The position numbers and the translations under genes were made by a program. From contig OY282380.1 of NCBI GenBank assembly GCA_958295885.1, forward strand, positions 2,604,001 through 2,668,000: DNA of 64,000 nt, written 5' to 3'. Positions 48,066 to 57,697 of this stretch are shown one piece after another (position 1 is the first letter of the stretch; each line of letters starts with the position of its first letter). Source of the DNA: Arenicellales bacterium. GTDB taxonomy: Bacteria; Pseudomonadota; Gammaproteobacteria; Arenicellales; JAJDZL01. The notes under the pieces were generated by a model that searched no databases, had not been told where the DNA came from, and saw only the letters and a list, made by a program, of their open reading frames with translations.

Positions 48066-49763
48066 TTATGGTTTTGATTTGGCTGCCCGTAAAGTCAAAT
48101 CAATAACAATAATATGAATATCTGAGACTTTAGGATAGCGATCAGAAATCTTACGCCAATATTCCTTGAGAGAATATTGAAGGTTGGATAAATCAACCAA
48201 TTTGCCGTCAATTCTCCATTTTTTTGTTGATTTATTTCCTTGCCAAATTAGAAGCATCATGCCGTAGCGTTCAGTTCCATCACGCAAATAATCGCCGACA
48301 AGTTGGTTACGCAGTCTCTCTTGCAACTTCGGCCCACTCCAGTCCTTGTCCAGTAATTTAAGTTCAATCGTTATTGGATGTACAGATTCCGGGTTTTTCA
48401 TTCGGATGTCCATGCGTTGCCGGTTCGCGACCTCATCTTCCTGAGAAATCGTAAAGCGATTTTCCGCATCCTGTACAAGCCGGTCCGCTACAAGAATACG
48501 CATTTCTGGCTCGGTTGGAACTCTTTGCCAGGTAGCATAGGGGCTTGTGTCAGCATGCTCTAACCAATTCTTCATATCGGTAAGACGGTCAACTGCCAGG
48601 TCGAACAATTGTGTCTGGGTTGTTGGTGTTCTGGTGAGGCGTGAATCGAACTCAGCAACTTGTGCCGCGGTCCATGGTTCAAGGTCACCGTCTTCCTCCG
48701 CTCGTTTGTAGGCAAGTTCTTTCATTCTGGAGTGATAATTTGGATTGGGATGCTCTTCAGTGAGCTCCTTAAGTGCTACATACGTTTCCTTGCCTGGAAT
48801 TTCGGAAAGCAAGTTGAATATTCTACAGCGCGCATCTTGGGCGTCGTCGCGTAAATTGGACGAGTAAACACCCTTGTTGGCACGGTCAGTATCATCTTCT
48901 ACACGAATATACTCGTGCATAAGTACATATAGGGTTTTGAGATGTTTGGGTGTTTCAAACAGGTTAGTATTTGAGCTGGTGGCGGAGTGAAATCGCATCC
49001 CCATCAATTCGGTGATGAAAATCTGTGCAGTATACGAACTCCAGTTGACATCCAATCCTGAAAGCCACCTTGATAAGGCTGGTATCCCTGTATCCGGTTG
49101 CGCGTCGACCCATTCAGCGTGCCAATGTGATAGAAGTTTGTCGCACTGGATGGTGGGTATCTTCTCTTTTGCCAGTGTAGCAAGCTCGTCCGAACATATA
49201 CCTCCGCCCCTTAGAATATGTAGGCAGTAGCGTAGGGTAGCGGCATTCGGTGGGTCATTTTCCCGGAGCCAAGTCAGAAGTGGCTCAATGAGGGATCGGT
49301 GTAGCCAGGGTGAATAATTCGTCAGGTCATGTAGGAGTCCAGAGGATTTTTGATCGGACTTTGTATTGTCAAGTTCCCAAAACATTTCAGTCTGTATAGC
49401 CTCCATCACGGCTTGAGGTCGAGTTTTGTGCATAGGTTCGAGCCAACTAGGAAATCCGTTCACTTCCCAAGTGATGTAGCGCAAGGCACGACTTACTTCG
49501 GATTCAGCCAGATAGATTGGAAAATCACTGTTTTCTTGCGCCTCGATTTCGAGTCCCGACATGGCAAAGGACAACGAATAGGGAATCGACGAGGTGTCAG
49601 CGCCTTCTGATGGAAGCCCTGGATCGTAAATCCGCCAATGACTCATGGCGGCATCGCGATAAGCGTGGGCGACGTCATCTCCGAATTCATCAATCAACAA
49701 TTTCCAATTCACCCCCTGCGCGCGACTGGTCCCTAGATCAATTCCCTTTATTTCACTCATCAA
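48066..49763 (-). CDS. C-terminal part of a NACHT defence protein with PD-(D/E)XK-like domain
   Basis: 565 codons, in the same frame as the upstream NACHT gene and separated from it by one TAG at 49776-49778 and four sense codons. The first usable starts are TTG 49763 and ATG 49760, neither with a ribosome binding site. HEAT-like helical repeats (about 1-430) are followed by a nuclease-like core: RQRMDIRMKN, then HPITIELKLLDKDWSGPKLQ and LRNQLVGDYLRDGTERYGMM. D...ExK fits a PD-(D/E)XK effector. The sequence around the stop (KQGDFS, stop, DQYWLMSEIKGIDLG) reads like one continuous protein. It is either the translated distal half of a broken gene or a separate subunit. Confidence 0.65.
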   Translation of the reverse strand: MMSEIKGIDLGTSRAQGVNWKLLIDEFGDDVAHAYRDAAMSHWRIYDPGLPSEGADTSSIPYSLSFAMSGLEIEAQENSDFPIYLAESEVSRALRYITWEVNGFPSWLEPMHKTRPQAVMEAIQTEMFWELDNTKSDQKSSGLLHDLTNYSPWLHRSLIEPLLTWLRENDPPNAATLRYCLHILRGGGICSDELATLAKEKIPTIQCDKLLSHWHAEWVDAQPDTGIPALSRWLSGLDVNWSSYTAQIFITELMGMRFHSATSSNTNLFETPKHLKTLYVLMHEYIRVEDDTDRANKGVYSSNLRDDAQDARCRIFNLLSEIPGKETYVALKELTEEHPNPNYHSRMKELAYKRAEEDGDLEPWTAAQVAEFDSRLTRTPTTQTQLFDLAVDRLTDMKNWLEHADTSPYATWQRVPTEPEMRILVADRLVQDAENRFTISQEDEVANRQRMDIRMKNPESVHPITIELKLLDKDWSGPKLQERLRNQLVGDYLRDGTERYGMMLLIWQGNKSTKKWRIDGKLVDLSNLQYSLKEYWRKISDRYPKVSDIHIIVIDLTLRAAKSKP

Positions 49764-49775
49764 CCAATATTGGTC

Positions 49776-52379
49776 CTAACTGAAGTCGCCTTGTTTCAGT
49801 CCCGGCGGATTACGGACGATATCGGGTTCTGCCTTGAGACTACTAATCCAGCCTAGTCTGTTCTGTATATGCTCTTGTTGCTGCCGTTTTAATTCATCTT
49901 TCCTTTGCGTTTCTTGTTGTTGCCACTTACGTCCTTGTTCGGACATGGTTGGATTAAGCAATTTATCCAGTCGTACTTCAAGGGCAGCGATGTCTTTCAC
50001 AGCAGCGCGAATTTGGTAAAGCCATTCTGCCGGGCATTCTGCCTGCGCGAATATATGAAACGCAAGTGAGAGTGCAATTAGCTGATCATCTTCCGAATCA
50101 CACGTTTTCACCCAATCAAGAACTTGGGGGAATCGGTTCGGTCCAAAAGACCAGTAGTGATCGGGCCAAATTACCTGAATATAGTCGTTCAGTCGCCCTT
50201 CGCTACTTTCGAGCCACGCCCGTTCTACCTTTACCCTCCGCCAGAATAAGGTATCGTTCAGTTCTGGCCATGCTGGAACTAGGTTCTCTAGTTTATCCTT
50301 GTAATCATCGAAATGCTGATTAACGAAATCACGTATGGCCGGAGAATTGAGCAAGATTTCAAGAGTACTGTCTTGCATGACTGCATCAGCGTGCTCTGAG
50401 ACCAACCGTTCGATAGCGTGGATCGCTGGGTTCAAAAGCCATGAGTATTCTTGTGAGATTCGACAAGAGAGACGATTGATATGGGGAGGTCGTTGAAGGA
50501 TTATTTGCAAACCGTCAATAAGATCGACCAGTGATTGAAGAGCTTCTGAATTCAAAATAGGCAGGCGTTCAATATATCCATGCAAAGCCTGTCGCAACCC
50601 AGTCACCTCGATACGATTCAAGGGAGGCAGCTTTTCGATGGCTGCCAGCAAACGGACAACACCCTCTTGATCGGTGGAGGCGCCTTGCAGGAGTTCGGCA
50701 AGCAGCTTACGGGGAATTTCAGCCTGCTTGGTTAATAGATTGTTCCATAATAAAATCCGCTGTTCGTCGGTGCCGTAACTCATGACCGCACGAACGGCAA
50801 CCATGCGCGCATATATATCGCGTTTGGGATCAATGGTTATGGGAAAAAGCGGTGGCACGCAATTCTGCAACTTTCCTTGCCAGACCAGCCTCCCCAGAAA
50901 AAAGACGGCTTTATCGTTTGCACTATGTTTCTTGATCAAAGAGAGTGTTTCATCGGCCAGATCGGGTTGCGCTATCATTGCAAGCGCACTGTTGTCTTGT
51001 GCAGAACTGCTCTTCTGCATTTCAACAATATCGGCAACGATACCATTGAGGATGATTTTTCGTTCCGATAATGGAAGGCGTGCCGGGTCGCCCCCCTCTA
51101 CGGCGATTTCGGGATGTATAGCTAGTGTACGACTGCGAATATTCTCGTCCTTCAGGATCAGCCAGGGCAGTATAGGACGCAAGCGACGGGAAACGATGGT
51201 CTGTCCGTACTGTTCGCGGAAAATGAGCCCTTCAATCCTATGCCGTGCAGTACCCTTTTGCAAAAGCTCGATAAACCACTCGGCGGCCAGAAATTCACGG
51301 ATCTCTCGGTGACGAAACCTTACCGACCCGTAGATCACGTCGTTGAATATAGCTCTTTCGAGTAGGGTTTGGATGTCGCGTGATTCCCAATCGGATAGGA
51401 CTGCATTTGCTTTGATTCCTATTTGCTCGTGCATTTCGTCCGGAACCTGAATGCCGGGTTTGTTGCAGAGTATGACCGCTGCCGCAAGCTTTTTTGCTCC
51501 AGCGAGTGCCTCATTCAGATTCAATGAACGCCGGGCTTCATTGTCCGGATGCGGTTCCTTGAGTCCGAATTCTATATTGTGTCTGATTAACTCACTTCGG
51601 CTACCTAGGGCACAGTCGGTTTTCCATTTGTGTAGAATCCCCTTCAAATCGAAAGGACGTTCTGCCAGGAGCATGACGTCTGATCGTTCAAGCTCTTCGA
51701 TCAGACCATCGATTTTTGGTATGGACCAATGTTTGGCAAATTGCCGGATATCGTTCTCATTTAGTGGGTTCAGCTGAAATATCTTCAGTTCGTTTTCGGA
51801 TGGCTCGGACGATTCATTAGGTTCCAAGCTCCGATCACTCGCTTCTGCTCGCAATTTCTTAAATGGCAGATAACCCTCGATCAGTTCACGGTCTGACTTT
51901 TGGCGCCAGGCGTAGGGACGACTGGAAATGCAGATATGAGCACGACGTTGCGCCGGTTTGATGGTGTGAGCAAATTGGCGAATTGCCTTTTCGAAATCTC
52001 TTGGATCAGAGAGCCGGGCTTCATCGACGGAATCGAGAAAAATCCAGGCTTCGTTCAGGGAAGAAAGCCATTGTTCAAATTCTTCTACATTGCCGACTTC
52101 GAACGCTTGTTGGAATCGTCCGACGATATCCTCTATGCGTATAAGAAACGCGGGATGCTCCTTACCCCTAATATTTTTCGCACGCTTAGCCATTTCGTGC
52201 GTCTTACCTGCCCCAGCTTCTGCCAGTATTACGGTACGATACCGCTTGTCTAGTTCATGCCAACTCTTGTTTTTCTGATGTCCGAGAAACTCAAGGACTT
52301 GCTGTTGGTCCGAGTCGTGTTCCGATCGAGGAACCGGAGAGAAAAGACGTTCAAGCGGAACGTGATCGATGGAGTCCAT
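49776..52379 (-). CDS. NACHT-type STAND ATPase, N-terminal part of a split gene
   Basis: 867 aa from the ATG at 52379; a longer start at 52436 is possible but adds a basic 19-residue stretch. RTVILAEAGAGKTHEMAKRA is Walker A, EAWIFLDSVDEARLSDPRDF the NACHT-type Walker B with its acidic D(S)VDEA, and AHICISSRPYAW the sensor/arginine motif. VRFRHREIREFLAAEWFIEL is the winged-helix/HxxxxEF(L)AA motif typical of NACHT proteins. Helical repeats follow, up to an amber stop at 49776. NACHT proteins with C-terminal effector nucleases defend bacteria against phages. Without read-through, this half would carry the sensor-ATPase but no nuclease. Confidence 0.75.
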   Translation of the reverse strand: MDSIDHVPLERLFSPVPRSEHDSDQQQVLEFLGHQKNKSWHELDKRYRTVILAEAGAGKTHEMAKRAKNIRGKEHPAFLIRIEDIVGRFQQAFEVGNVEEFEQWLSSLNEAWIFLDSVDEARLSDPRDFEKAIRQFAHTIKPAQRRAHICISSRPYAWRQKSDRELIEGYLPFKKLRAEASDRSLEPNESSEPSENELKIFQLNPLNENDIRQFAKHWSIPKIDGLIEELERSDVMLLAERPFDLKGILHKWKTDCALGSRSELIRHNIEFGLKEPHPDNEARRSLNLNEALAGAKKLAAAVILCNKPGIQVPDEMHEQIGIKANAVLSDWESRDIQTLLERAIFNDVIYGSVRFRHREIREFLAAEWFIELLQKGTARHRIEGLIFREQYGQTIVSRRLRPILPWLILKDENIRSRTLAIHPEIAVEGGDPARLPLSERKIILNGIVADIVEMQKSSSAQDNSALAMIAQPDLADETLSLIKKHSANDKAVFFLGRLVWQGKLQNCVPPLFPITIDPKRDIYARMVAVRAVMSYGTDEQRILLWNNLLTKQAEIPRKLLAELLQGASTDQEGVVRLLAAIEKLPPLNRIEVTGLRQALHGYIERLPILNSEALQSLVDLIDGLQIILQRPPHINRLSCRISQEYSWLLNPAIHAIERLVSEHADAVMQDSTLEILLNSPAIRDFVNQHFDDYKDKLENLVPAWPELNDTLFWRRVKVERAWLESSEGRLNDYIQVIWPDHYWSFGPNRFPQVLDWVKTCDSEDDQLIALSLAFHIFAQAECPAEWLYQIRAAVKDIAALEVRLDKLLNPTMSEQGRKWQQQETQRKDELKRQQQEHIQNRLGWISSLKAEPDIVRNPPGLKQGDFS

Positions 52380-53030
52380 GCTAGTCCGAAATAATTTAAT
52401 TCTATGGTGTGGGTGTGTGCTCGCAGTCTTGTGCATATTGTAAATTTGTCGAAGTGATGATTTTGACGATTGGCGGGCTTGTCAGGCAGTGTTAGAGAAA
52501 AAATACCTGTAGGGATGGGCACGTAAATATTTTCTGATATTAAGTAGCCTATGCAGTATGCACAGGAAATTTTTCCGTTTAGACAATATGGAATTCTCTC
52601 ACTCTTAGGTGGTATGTATACTTTGTTTGTGTGGCTTGCCCGGGTAATCGCAGAAATGACATCAGTAGGTTGCGGTCTTTCGCTGGAATCTCAACCAGTA
52701 AGAAGAGAGCCAACTGTCGAATTCTTTGATCCAAATGATTGCTTTGGAAACTGATCTATGGCCCACATTGAGTTGGCGGGCGACCGAGGCCGTGAAATAA
52801 TTGCCACATCAGTCTGATTATCATCGACATCAGATATATAATTTATTGTTTTAATTGATTTATAAATATTTCCGAATTAGGAATCTTACAAAATTAAGAA
52901 TACTTTCACAGCCTCGATCGAACTGCAAGTTAGTCCAAGTTCCTTAAGTTGCAACGTTTTCTCAGCGATTTTCTGATAGCTTGGTTGTTCACTTGGATCG
53001 TATATAGTAATCTGAAACGGCAGCTGACAA
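52380..53030. other. Intergenic, no supported gene
   Basis: It must hold the leftward promoter of the NACHT gene. A 67-codon frame at 52551-52754 (VIAEMTSVGCGLSLESQPVR) has no start signal and no recognised family. The rest is AT-rich with no structure I can support. Confidence 0.35.
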
Positions 53031-53062
53031 GAGGTTCGCCTGTATTGCGACCGTGCCCACCA
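53031..53062 (+). repeat. Dispersed 32-bp intergenic repeat, copy c
   Basis: GAGGTTCGCCTGTATTGCGA, then CCGTGCCCACCA. The outer parts match the main type exactly; the central six bases differ. It lies about 210 bases before vapB. Confidence 0.65.
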
Positions 53063-53269
53063 TATCTAGAAGATTATTGTTTCAGCGAGTCGATGTTCAG
53101 CTAGTGTATACATTAGTCTCAGAGTGCAAATCTACAGAGATTTGTGACAAGTCCCAAGAACTCGGGTTTAACGAAGAATTGATCTGTGTTCCACAACGCT
53201 GGGACCGAATCAATTGTGACTTTCTGGCATTAAATTACAACTTTCCTACATTATTTGTATCTTACCATC

Positions 53270-53572
53270 ATGAATATAGTCACAGTTAAACCGAAGTTCC
53301 AAGTCACCATTCCAGCTAAGTTACGTAAGAGCATCAATCTTAAGGAGGGTGACATCATGGAAGCGGTTCGCGTCGACGACGGAATTTTATTCAAGGTGAA
53401 ACAAGTGTTGCCTTCGCAAAAAGCACTTACTGAGATTGTCGAGACAGTCGATGTTCGAGAAGTTAAAATTGACGATAACAAATCGTTGAATTGTTTTCGA
53501 CCCTTTCCTAATCGTGGTGGTGTCGTCACAAATGAATTGATCGATGAATTACGGAATCAAGTTGGCGACTGA
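53270..53572 (+). CDS. vapB: AbrB/VapB-type antitoxin
   Basis: 100 aa from the ATG at 53270. MNIVTVKPKFQVTIPAKLRK, then SINLKEGDIMEAVRVDDGIL, is the swapped-hairpin SpoVT-AbrB DNA-binding domain of VapB/MazE antitoxins. The C-terminal ~45 residues would wrap around the toxin. The stop TGA (53570-53572) directly abuts the GTG start of vapC at 53573. Intact; the toxin is not. Confidence 0.85.
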   Translation: MNIVTVKPKFQVTIPAKLRKSINLKEGDIMEAVRVDDGILFKVKQVLPSQKALTEIVETVDVREVKIDDNKSLNCFRPFPNRGGVVTNELIDELRNQVGD

Positions 53573-53993
53573 GTGAGAGCATTGCTTGACGTGAACCTGT
53601 TGATCGCGTTGCTGGATGAACAACACGAAAAGCATGCTTCGGCAACGCACTGGTTCAACAACAATGTAATCACTGGTTGGGCTAGCTGCCCCATAACGGA
53701 AAATGGGTGTTTGAGAATTATGTCTCAATACAGTTATCCAAATCCACTGCCAGTTTCACAAATTGCGGACCGACTTTGCCAAGCCGCTAAATCTAAATAT
53801 CATCAGTTTTGGTCGGATGAGCCTGTTGACTTCAAAAGAAATATTGTGGCAGTACATCACTGGGCCTAAACAAATTACCGACACATACCTGCTTGCATTA
53901 GCCGTCAAACACGAAGGGAGGTTCGTAACGTTTGATAATCGCATCAAATCGTTAGTAGTGGCGGGGGCGGATAATCATCTTTTTAAAATCTGA
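53573..53993 (+). pseudogene. vapC: VapC-type PIN toxin, frameshifted
   Basis: Frame 1 from GTG 53573 gives MRALLDVNLLIALLDEQHEK (first catalytic Asp), CPITENGCLRIMSQYSYPNP (Glu) and DEPVDFKRNIVAVHH, and then stops. A second frame continues ITGPKQITDTYLLALAVKHE (Asp) and GRFVTFDNRIKSLVVAGADN (Asp). Loss of five bases near 53860 (CATCACATCAC reduced to CATCAC) explains the shift and looks like deletion between short repeats. The four catalytic acids fall in two frames, so the ribonuclease is inactive. Confidence 0.85.
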
Positions 53994-54040
53994 CAATTAC
54001 TTAATCGTCATAGAAATTCAATTCGAAGTTGAATTCTCGA

Positions 54041-54070
54041 AAGGGTTCGGGAACCTTCCAACCGGGCCAA
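54041..54070 (+). repeat. Dispersed intergenic repeat, diverged copy g
   Basis: AAGGGTTCGGGAACCTTCCA, then ACCGGGCCAA, with a hairpin AAGGGTTC / GAACCTT. It lies between vapBC and the first DUF433 module. It corresponds to copy h at 58636, which stands at the same place before the second DUF433 module. Confidence 0.5.
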
Positions 54071-54205
54071 TCTACACAAGTTGTTGAAGTACTGTAAATG
54101 AGAAAATCATCAATCGTTTCATTTCAGTCAATACAGTTGTTGCAACAAGAAAAGAGACTTGTAGGCAAAGCAAGTTAATAGTGAAATCAATATTGATATA
54201 GAGCA

Positions 54206-54448
54206 ATGGGACTTGAACACAATCGTGGCGAGATTGTAACAGATGCCCTGATTGACAGAAACCCTGAAATCCTGGGAGGGACCCCTGTGTTTTCCGGAAC
54301 CAGAGTTCCGGTTCGCGTTCTGCTGGAGCATTTGGAAGCGGGCGACCGGTTAGATGATTTCCTGAATGATTTCCCCTCGGTATCGCGAGAACATGCGGTG
54401 GCGGTGCTTGAAAGTGCGGTAGCGGAACCGGTAGGTAACGCACATTAA
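54206..54448 (+). CDS. DUF433-family antitoxin, copy 1
   Basis: 80 aa from the ATG at 54206. DALIDRNPEILGGTPVFSGT, RVPVRVLLEHLEAGDRLDDF and LNDFPSVSREHAVAVLE match the DUF433 family exactly (a small helix-turn-helix-like antitoxin usually paired with a DUF5615 PIN-like toxin). Intact. The stop (54446-54448) overlaps the ATT that starts the toxin remnant. A 95% identical copy is at 58800-59042. Confidence 0.88.
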   Translation: MGLEHNRGEIVTDALIDRNPEILGGTPVFSGTRVPVRVLLEHLEAGDRLDDFLNDFPSVSREHAVAVLESAVAEPVGNAH

Positions 54449-54683
54449 GGTTTTACTTGACGAATCCAGCCCGAGGCAACTTGCTTCTGAACACCAGTTC
54501 AACGCTTTAATTACGGTTGATCAAGGATTTTAGTATCAGCAAAATGCGAACACTCTGCCGATTCCTGTTGTAATCATGATCGCACAGACCAATCGTTTTC
54601 AGGACCTGCAGCCGCTAGTTGCGGATGTAGTGTCAATTCTAAACTCCGATCCCAGTATTGGCTTTTATCGTGTACAAGCATGA
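54444..54683 (+). pseudogene. DUF5615 PIN-like toxin, copy 1: internal deletion plus nonsense codon
   Basis: From ATT 54444: KVLLDESSPRQL, ASEHQFNALITVDQGF, then TAG (in place of a Glu codon), then YQQNANTLPIPVVIMIAQTN and SDPSIGFYRVQA. Compared with the other copy, 29 codons between two CTTGC/CTTAC motifs are missing (in frame), removing part of the fold. Both lesions are unique to this copy. The PIN-like catalytic Asp residues (LLDE, TVDQ) remain, but the protein cannot be made whole. Confidence 0.85.
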
Positions 54684-54777
54684 AGTAGACTCGGGAAATT
54701 CAATTACCATCCGACAGGCCTTTCCAAATAACTGTGTTCAGGTACACTGAATTTTCACTACTAGTGAAAGGTTGGCC

Positions 54778-54809
54778 GAGGTTCGGATACGTTGCGACCG
54801 TGCCCACCA
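54778..54809 (+). repeat. Dispersed 32-bp intergenic repeat, copy d
   Basis: GAGGTTCGGATACGTTGCGA, then CCGTGCCCACCA; identical to copy e at 59459. A TTCACTACTAGTGAA palindrome precedes both by about 20 bases, because the preceding cassettes are duplicates. Confidence 0.8.
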
Positions 54810-55004
54810 GTTCTTCAAATCTTCTATTCACTGAAGAACCAACTACACCAACATTTGTCGTGTTTTTCTACACTTTTGAATTCTGATAATCCGAAGTTTC
54901 CAGGACACTCCCACGCTAACCAAGTCAGTGCAAATTATCCAACGATCCCAGTAAATTGCCGTCAGGGGTGGCTATTTTCGTTCCGATGTAGTATATATGC
55001 GGAC

Positions 55005-56783
55005 ATGAACGAACATGGCCGCAAAAATAACCCACCCATCCAAGCTGGCGAGGTCAAGGTTCGTCTTGCCCGCACCAGCGAATATCCGAAGTGGGACCGA
55101 CTGATGCGTCAGCATCATCAGCTTGGATTCAAGCGTTTTGCCGGTCGCGGATTGCGATACATCGTTGAGTATAAGGGGCGGTGGGTGTGTCTGAGTGGCT
55201 GGCAGACCGGTTCATTGAAGTGCGCTGCGCGCGACCAATGGATTGGCTGGGCGCCTGAGCAACAGTGGCGTCGATTGCATTTGATTGTGAATAACACTCG
55301 CTTTGCAATGCTGCACGAGGCGGGTCGATATCCGAATCTGGGTTCGCATGTGCTGAAATTGATCTGTCAGCGAATCAGTGATGACTGGGAAGCGGCCTAT
55401 GGTCACGGTCTGCTGTTGGCGGAGACATTTGTAAATCCCAAGCAACATGGTGGAATCATGTACCGCGCGGCTGGGTGGCAGACGTTGGGAAAAACCGCCG
55501 GCTATTCGCGCAAAGGGGGCAAGTATACCGAGGCGCATGGTGAGGTCAAGCTGTTGTCAGTCAAGCGATTGCGTCGCGATGCCAGGCGCGCGTTGTGTCA
55601 GCCAGGCGAGTTGGAGTCGCGCTGGCAGAAAAAGGGCAAGGCGAGCGGTCATTCGCTGCCGACGTTGCGCAGTTTGCATGCTGAGTTTTCCGAGATGCGG
55701 GATTTTCGTCGCGCACAGGGGCGCAAGCACACGCTTGCGAGTGCCTATTCAACGCTGATTCTGGCACAATTGAGTGGATTTTACGGTCCGGTGGCGGCGG
55801 CACAGTTTGCCGCGGCTCTTTCTCAGGAGGAGTTGGCTGCGATTGGCAGTTGGCGCAATCCGAAAACAGGCTGGTATGAGCCGGCGTCGAAATCGACGTT
55901 GCACCGGGTCATTCAGTACACCGATACGGAACAGTTGCAAGGCGTGTTGGATCGCTATTCTGGTTGTCGAAACAAACAGTTGTCGGCACTTGCGGCGGAC
56001 GGAAAGCGGATTCGCGGCGCCAATCGAAATGGAGACAGCCACTATGAGACGGTAACGCTTGTTGAGCATGGCAGTGGGATTCCGAAAGCCAGCCGCAGTT
56101 TCTACAAAGATGGACAAGAGTTGGACGCAACCCGGCAGTTGCTCAGTGAGGTTGATGTCGCTGGACGAGTGATCACACTGGATGCGCTGCACAGCACTTT
56201 TGAGAGCGTCGATTTGATTTTAGATGCCAAGGCAGACTATATGCTGACGCTCAAGGACAACACATCTTTGCAGTTGGACAAGGTGCAGTCCATGCCGTGG
56301 TACAGTCAGCGGGTGCGGCGTTGGGAAGAGGAGTTGACCAAGGCGCACGGACGCATTGAACAGCGTCGTATTGAGGTGCTGGAGGTGGACGATCCGAAGC
56401 GCTTCGATTTTAAGCAGGTGCGGCAGGCATTTCGCATTGAGCGCGACCGCGAGGTGATCAAAGAAGCGGACAGTGCGAGCACAGAGGTTATGTTTGGCAT
56501 CACTTCGGTTGGTGCAGAGCGAGCCGATGCGCAACAACTGCTCAAGTGGAACCGCGGACACTGGAGTGTTGAAAACTTGAACCATCACATTCGGGACCGT
56601 ACATTCCTTGAAGACGCCTGCCTGACCCGTACCAGCAATGGTCCGAGCAATCGTGCAATGTGCAACAATATTGCGCTGGCGCTGATTTTTCATCACAGTT
56701 CCTTAGAGTCAGTGCCGCAGGCGCTGCGCCATTTCAACCTGAATCGTAAAGAAGCCTTCGCCGCAGTACTCTCACCGACCTGA
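55005..56783 (+). CDS. ISAs1-family transposase with fused N-terminal DruA-like (DUF4338) domain
   Basis: 592 aa from the ATG at 55005. Residues 1-210 are a DUF4338/DruA domain: MRQHHQLGFKRFAGRGLRYI, RWVCLSGWQTGSLKCAARDQ, NNTRFAMLHEAGRYPNLGSH and LLLAETFVNPKQHGGIMYRA. Residues ~225-592 are a full ISAs1 transposase: NKQLSALAADGKRIRGANRN (D), GRVITLDALHSTFESVDLIL (D), AKADYMLTLKDNT, and WNRGHWSVENLNHHIRDRTF (E). The frame is intact, so it is probably an active transposase. The sequence between the repeat at 54778 and the gene includes the IS left end, which I could not define. It inserted into the cassette that holds AbiEi/AbiEii. Bases 56784-57088 show no gene. Confidence 0.85.
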   Translation: MNEHGRKNNPPIQAGEVKVRLARTSEYPKWDRLMRQHHQLGFKRFAGRGLRYIVEYKGRWVCLSGWQTGSLKCAARDQWIGWAPEQQWRRLHLIVNNTRFAMLHEAGRYPNLGSHVLKLICQRISDDWEAAYGHGLLLAETFVNPKQHGGIMYRAAGWQTLGKTAGYSRKGGKYTEAHGEVKLLSVKRLRRDARRALCQPGELESRWQKKGKASGHSLPTLRSLHAEFSEMRDFRRAQGRKHTLASAYSTLILAQLSGFYGPVAAAQFAAALSQEELAAIGSWRNPKTGWYEPASKSTLHRVIQYTDTEQLQGVLDRYSGCRNKQLSALAADGKRIRGANRNGDSHYETVTLVEHGSGIPKASRSFYKDGQELDATRQLLSEVDVAGRVITLDALHSTFESVDLILDAKADYMLTLKDNTSLQLDKVQSMPWYSQRVRRWEEELTKAHGRIEQRRIEVLEVDDPKRFDFKQVRQAFRIERDREVIKEADSASTEVMFGITSVGAERADAQQLLKWNRGHWSVENLNHHIRDRTFLEDACLTRTSNGPSNRAMCNNIALALIFHHSSLESVPQALRHFNLNRKEAFAAVLSPT

Positions 56784-57088
56784 AGCAGCGCTTCAGACCC
56801 ACATTGAACTGACAGTTACCGCTGCTGCGGACCACCGCGGATACGCTCGGCTGTCCATCGGTCGAGACCGCACAATTCGTCCGTAGAGTGACAAAAACGA
56901 CCGTCAATTACCGAATTTGTTCGATAATGAGCAAAATAGCCATGTGCTGTGAGTGTCATTTCAGATGTCGCCTACCGGATTTTATGGACCAAAAAATAGC
57001 ATGGGAAACACCTGCGAAGTTTCCGCTAAAATGTTATTTATACTATATAATCATCATTAATTATATTGTAAATAGAACTTCAAGCCAC

Positions 57089-57694
57089 TTGAAACGAGAT
57101 TCATTGCGAGATCGGGCTTTGGAATTAGCGCGTAGCGGTGCGATACTGCGGGCCAAAGACTTTTATGCTGCAGGCGTGCCGCATACGTATCTGAGACGGC
57201 TTCAGGATGACGGTCTGATTTTGCGCATTGGACGCGGTATCTATCAATACGCAGATGCAGACATTACTGCTTCGCACAGTTTGGCTGTGGTGTCGAAAGC
57301 GATTCCGCACGGCGTAATCTGCCTTCTGTCAGCACTTCAGTTCCACGTGTTGACAACGCAAGTGCCGCACCGGGTTTGGGTGTTGATCGAACACGGTAGG
57401 TGGACTCCTCTGAGTCCACCCGTGTCGTTGCGGATCATTCGTTCAAGCTCTGAAGCACTTTCGGTAGGTTTGGAATGCCATTGGATCGAGGGGGTATCGG
57501 TGCCAATTACAATTCCAGCCAAAACGGTCGCCGATTGTTTCAAGCATCGTAACAAGGTAGGGACTGACATCGCAATTGAAGCGTTGAAGGAATGTCTATC
57601 CCGTAAAGAAGCCACTGTCGACGAAATCTGGCGGTTTGCGGAAATCAACCGAGTAGCAAGTGTTATGAGACCGTATTTTGAAGCCATCGTATGA
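57089..57694 (+). CDS. abiEi: AbiEi-type antitoxin
   Basis: About 201 aa from TTG 57089, which fits the conserved start (KRDSLRDRALELARSGAILR, then AKDFYAAGVPHTYLRRLQDD and GLILRIGRGIY, a winged-helix). In-frame starts further upstream (56888, and an ATG near 56981) would add an unlikely hydrophobic leader. The C-terminal domain includes SHSLAVVSKAIPHGVICLLS and KTVADCFKHRNKVGTDIAIE, as in AbiEi family antitoxins that repress their operon. It ends three bases before the toxin gene. This pair is the only complete TA module in the window. Confidence 0.85.
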   Translation: MKRDSLRDRALELARSGAILRAKDFYAAGVPHTYLRRLQDDGLILRIGRGIYQYADADITASHSLAVVSKAIPHGVICLLSALQFHVLTTQVPHRVWVLIEHGRWTPLSPPVSLRIIRSSSEALSVGLECHWIEGVSVPITIPAKTVADCFKHRNKVGTDIAIEALKECLSRKEATVDEIWRFAEINRVASVMRPYFEAIV

Positions 57695-57697
57695 AGG

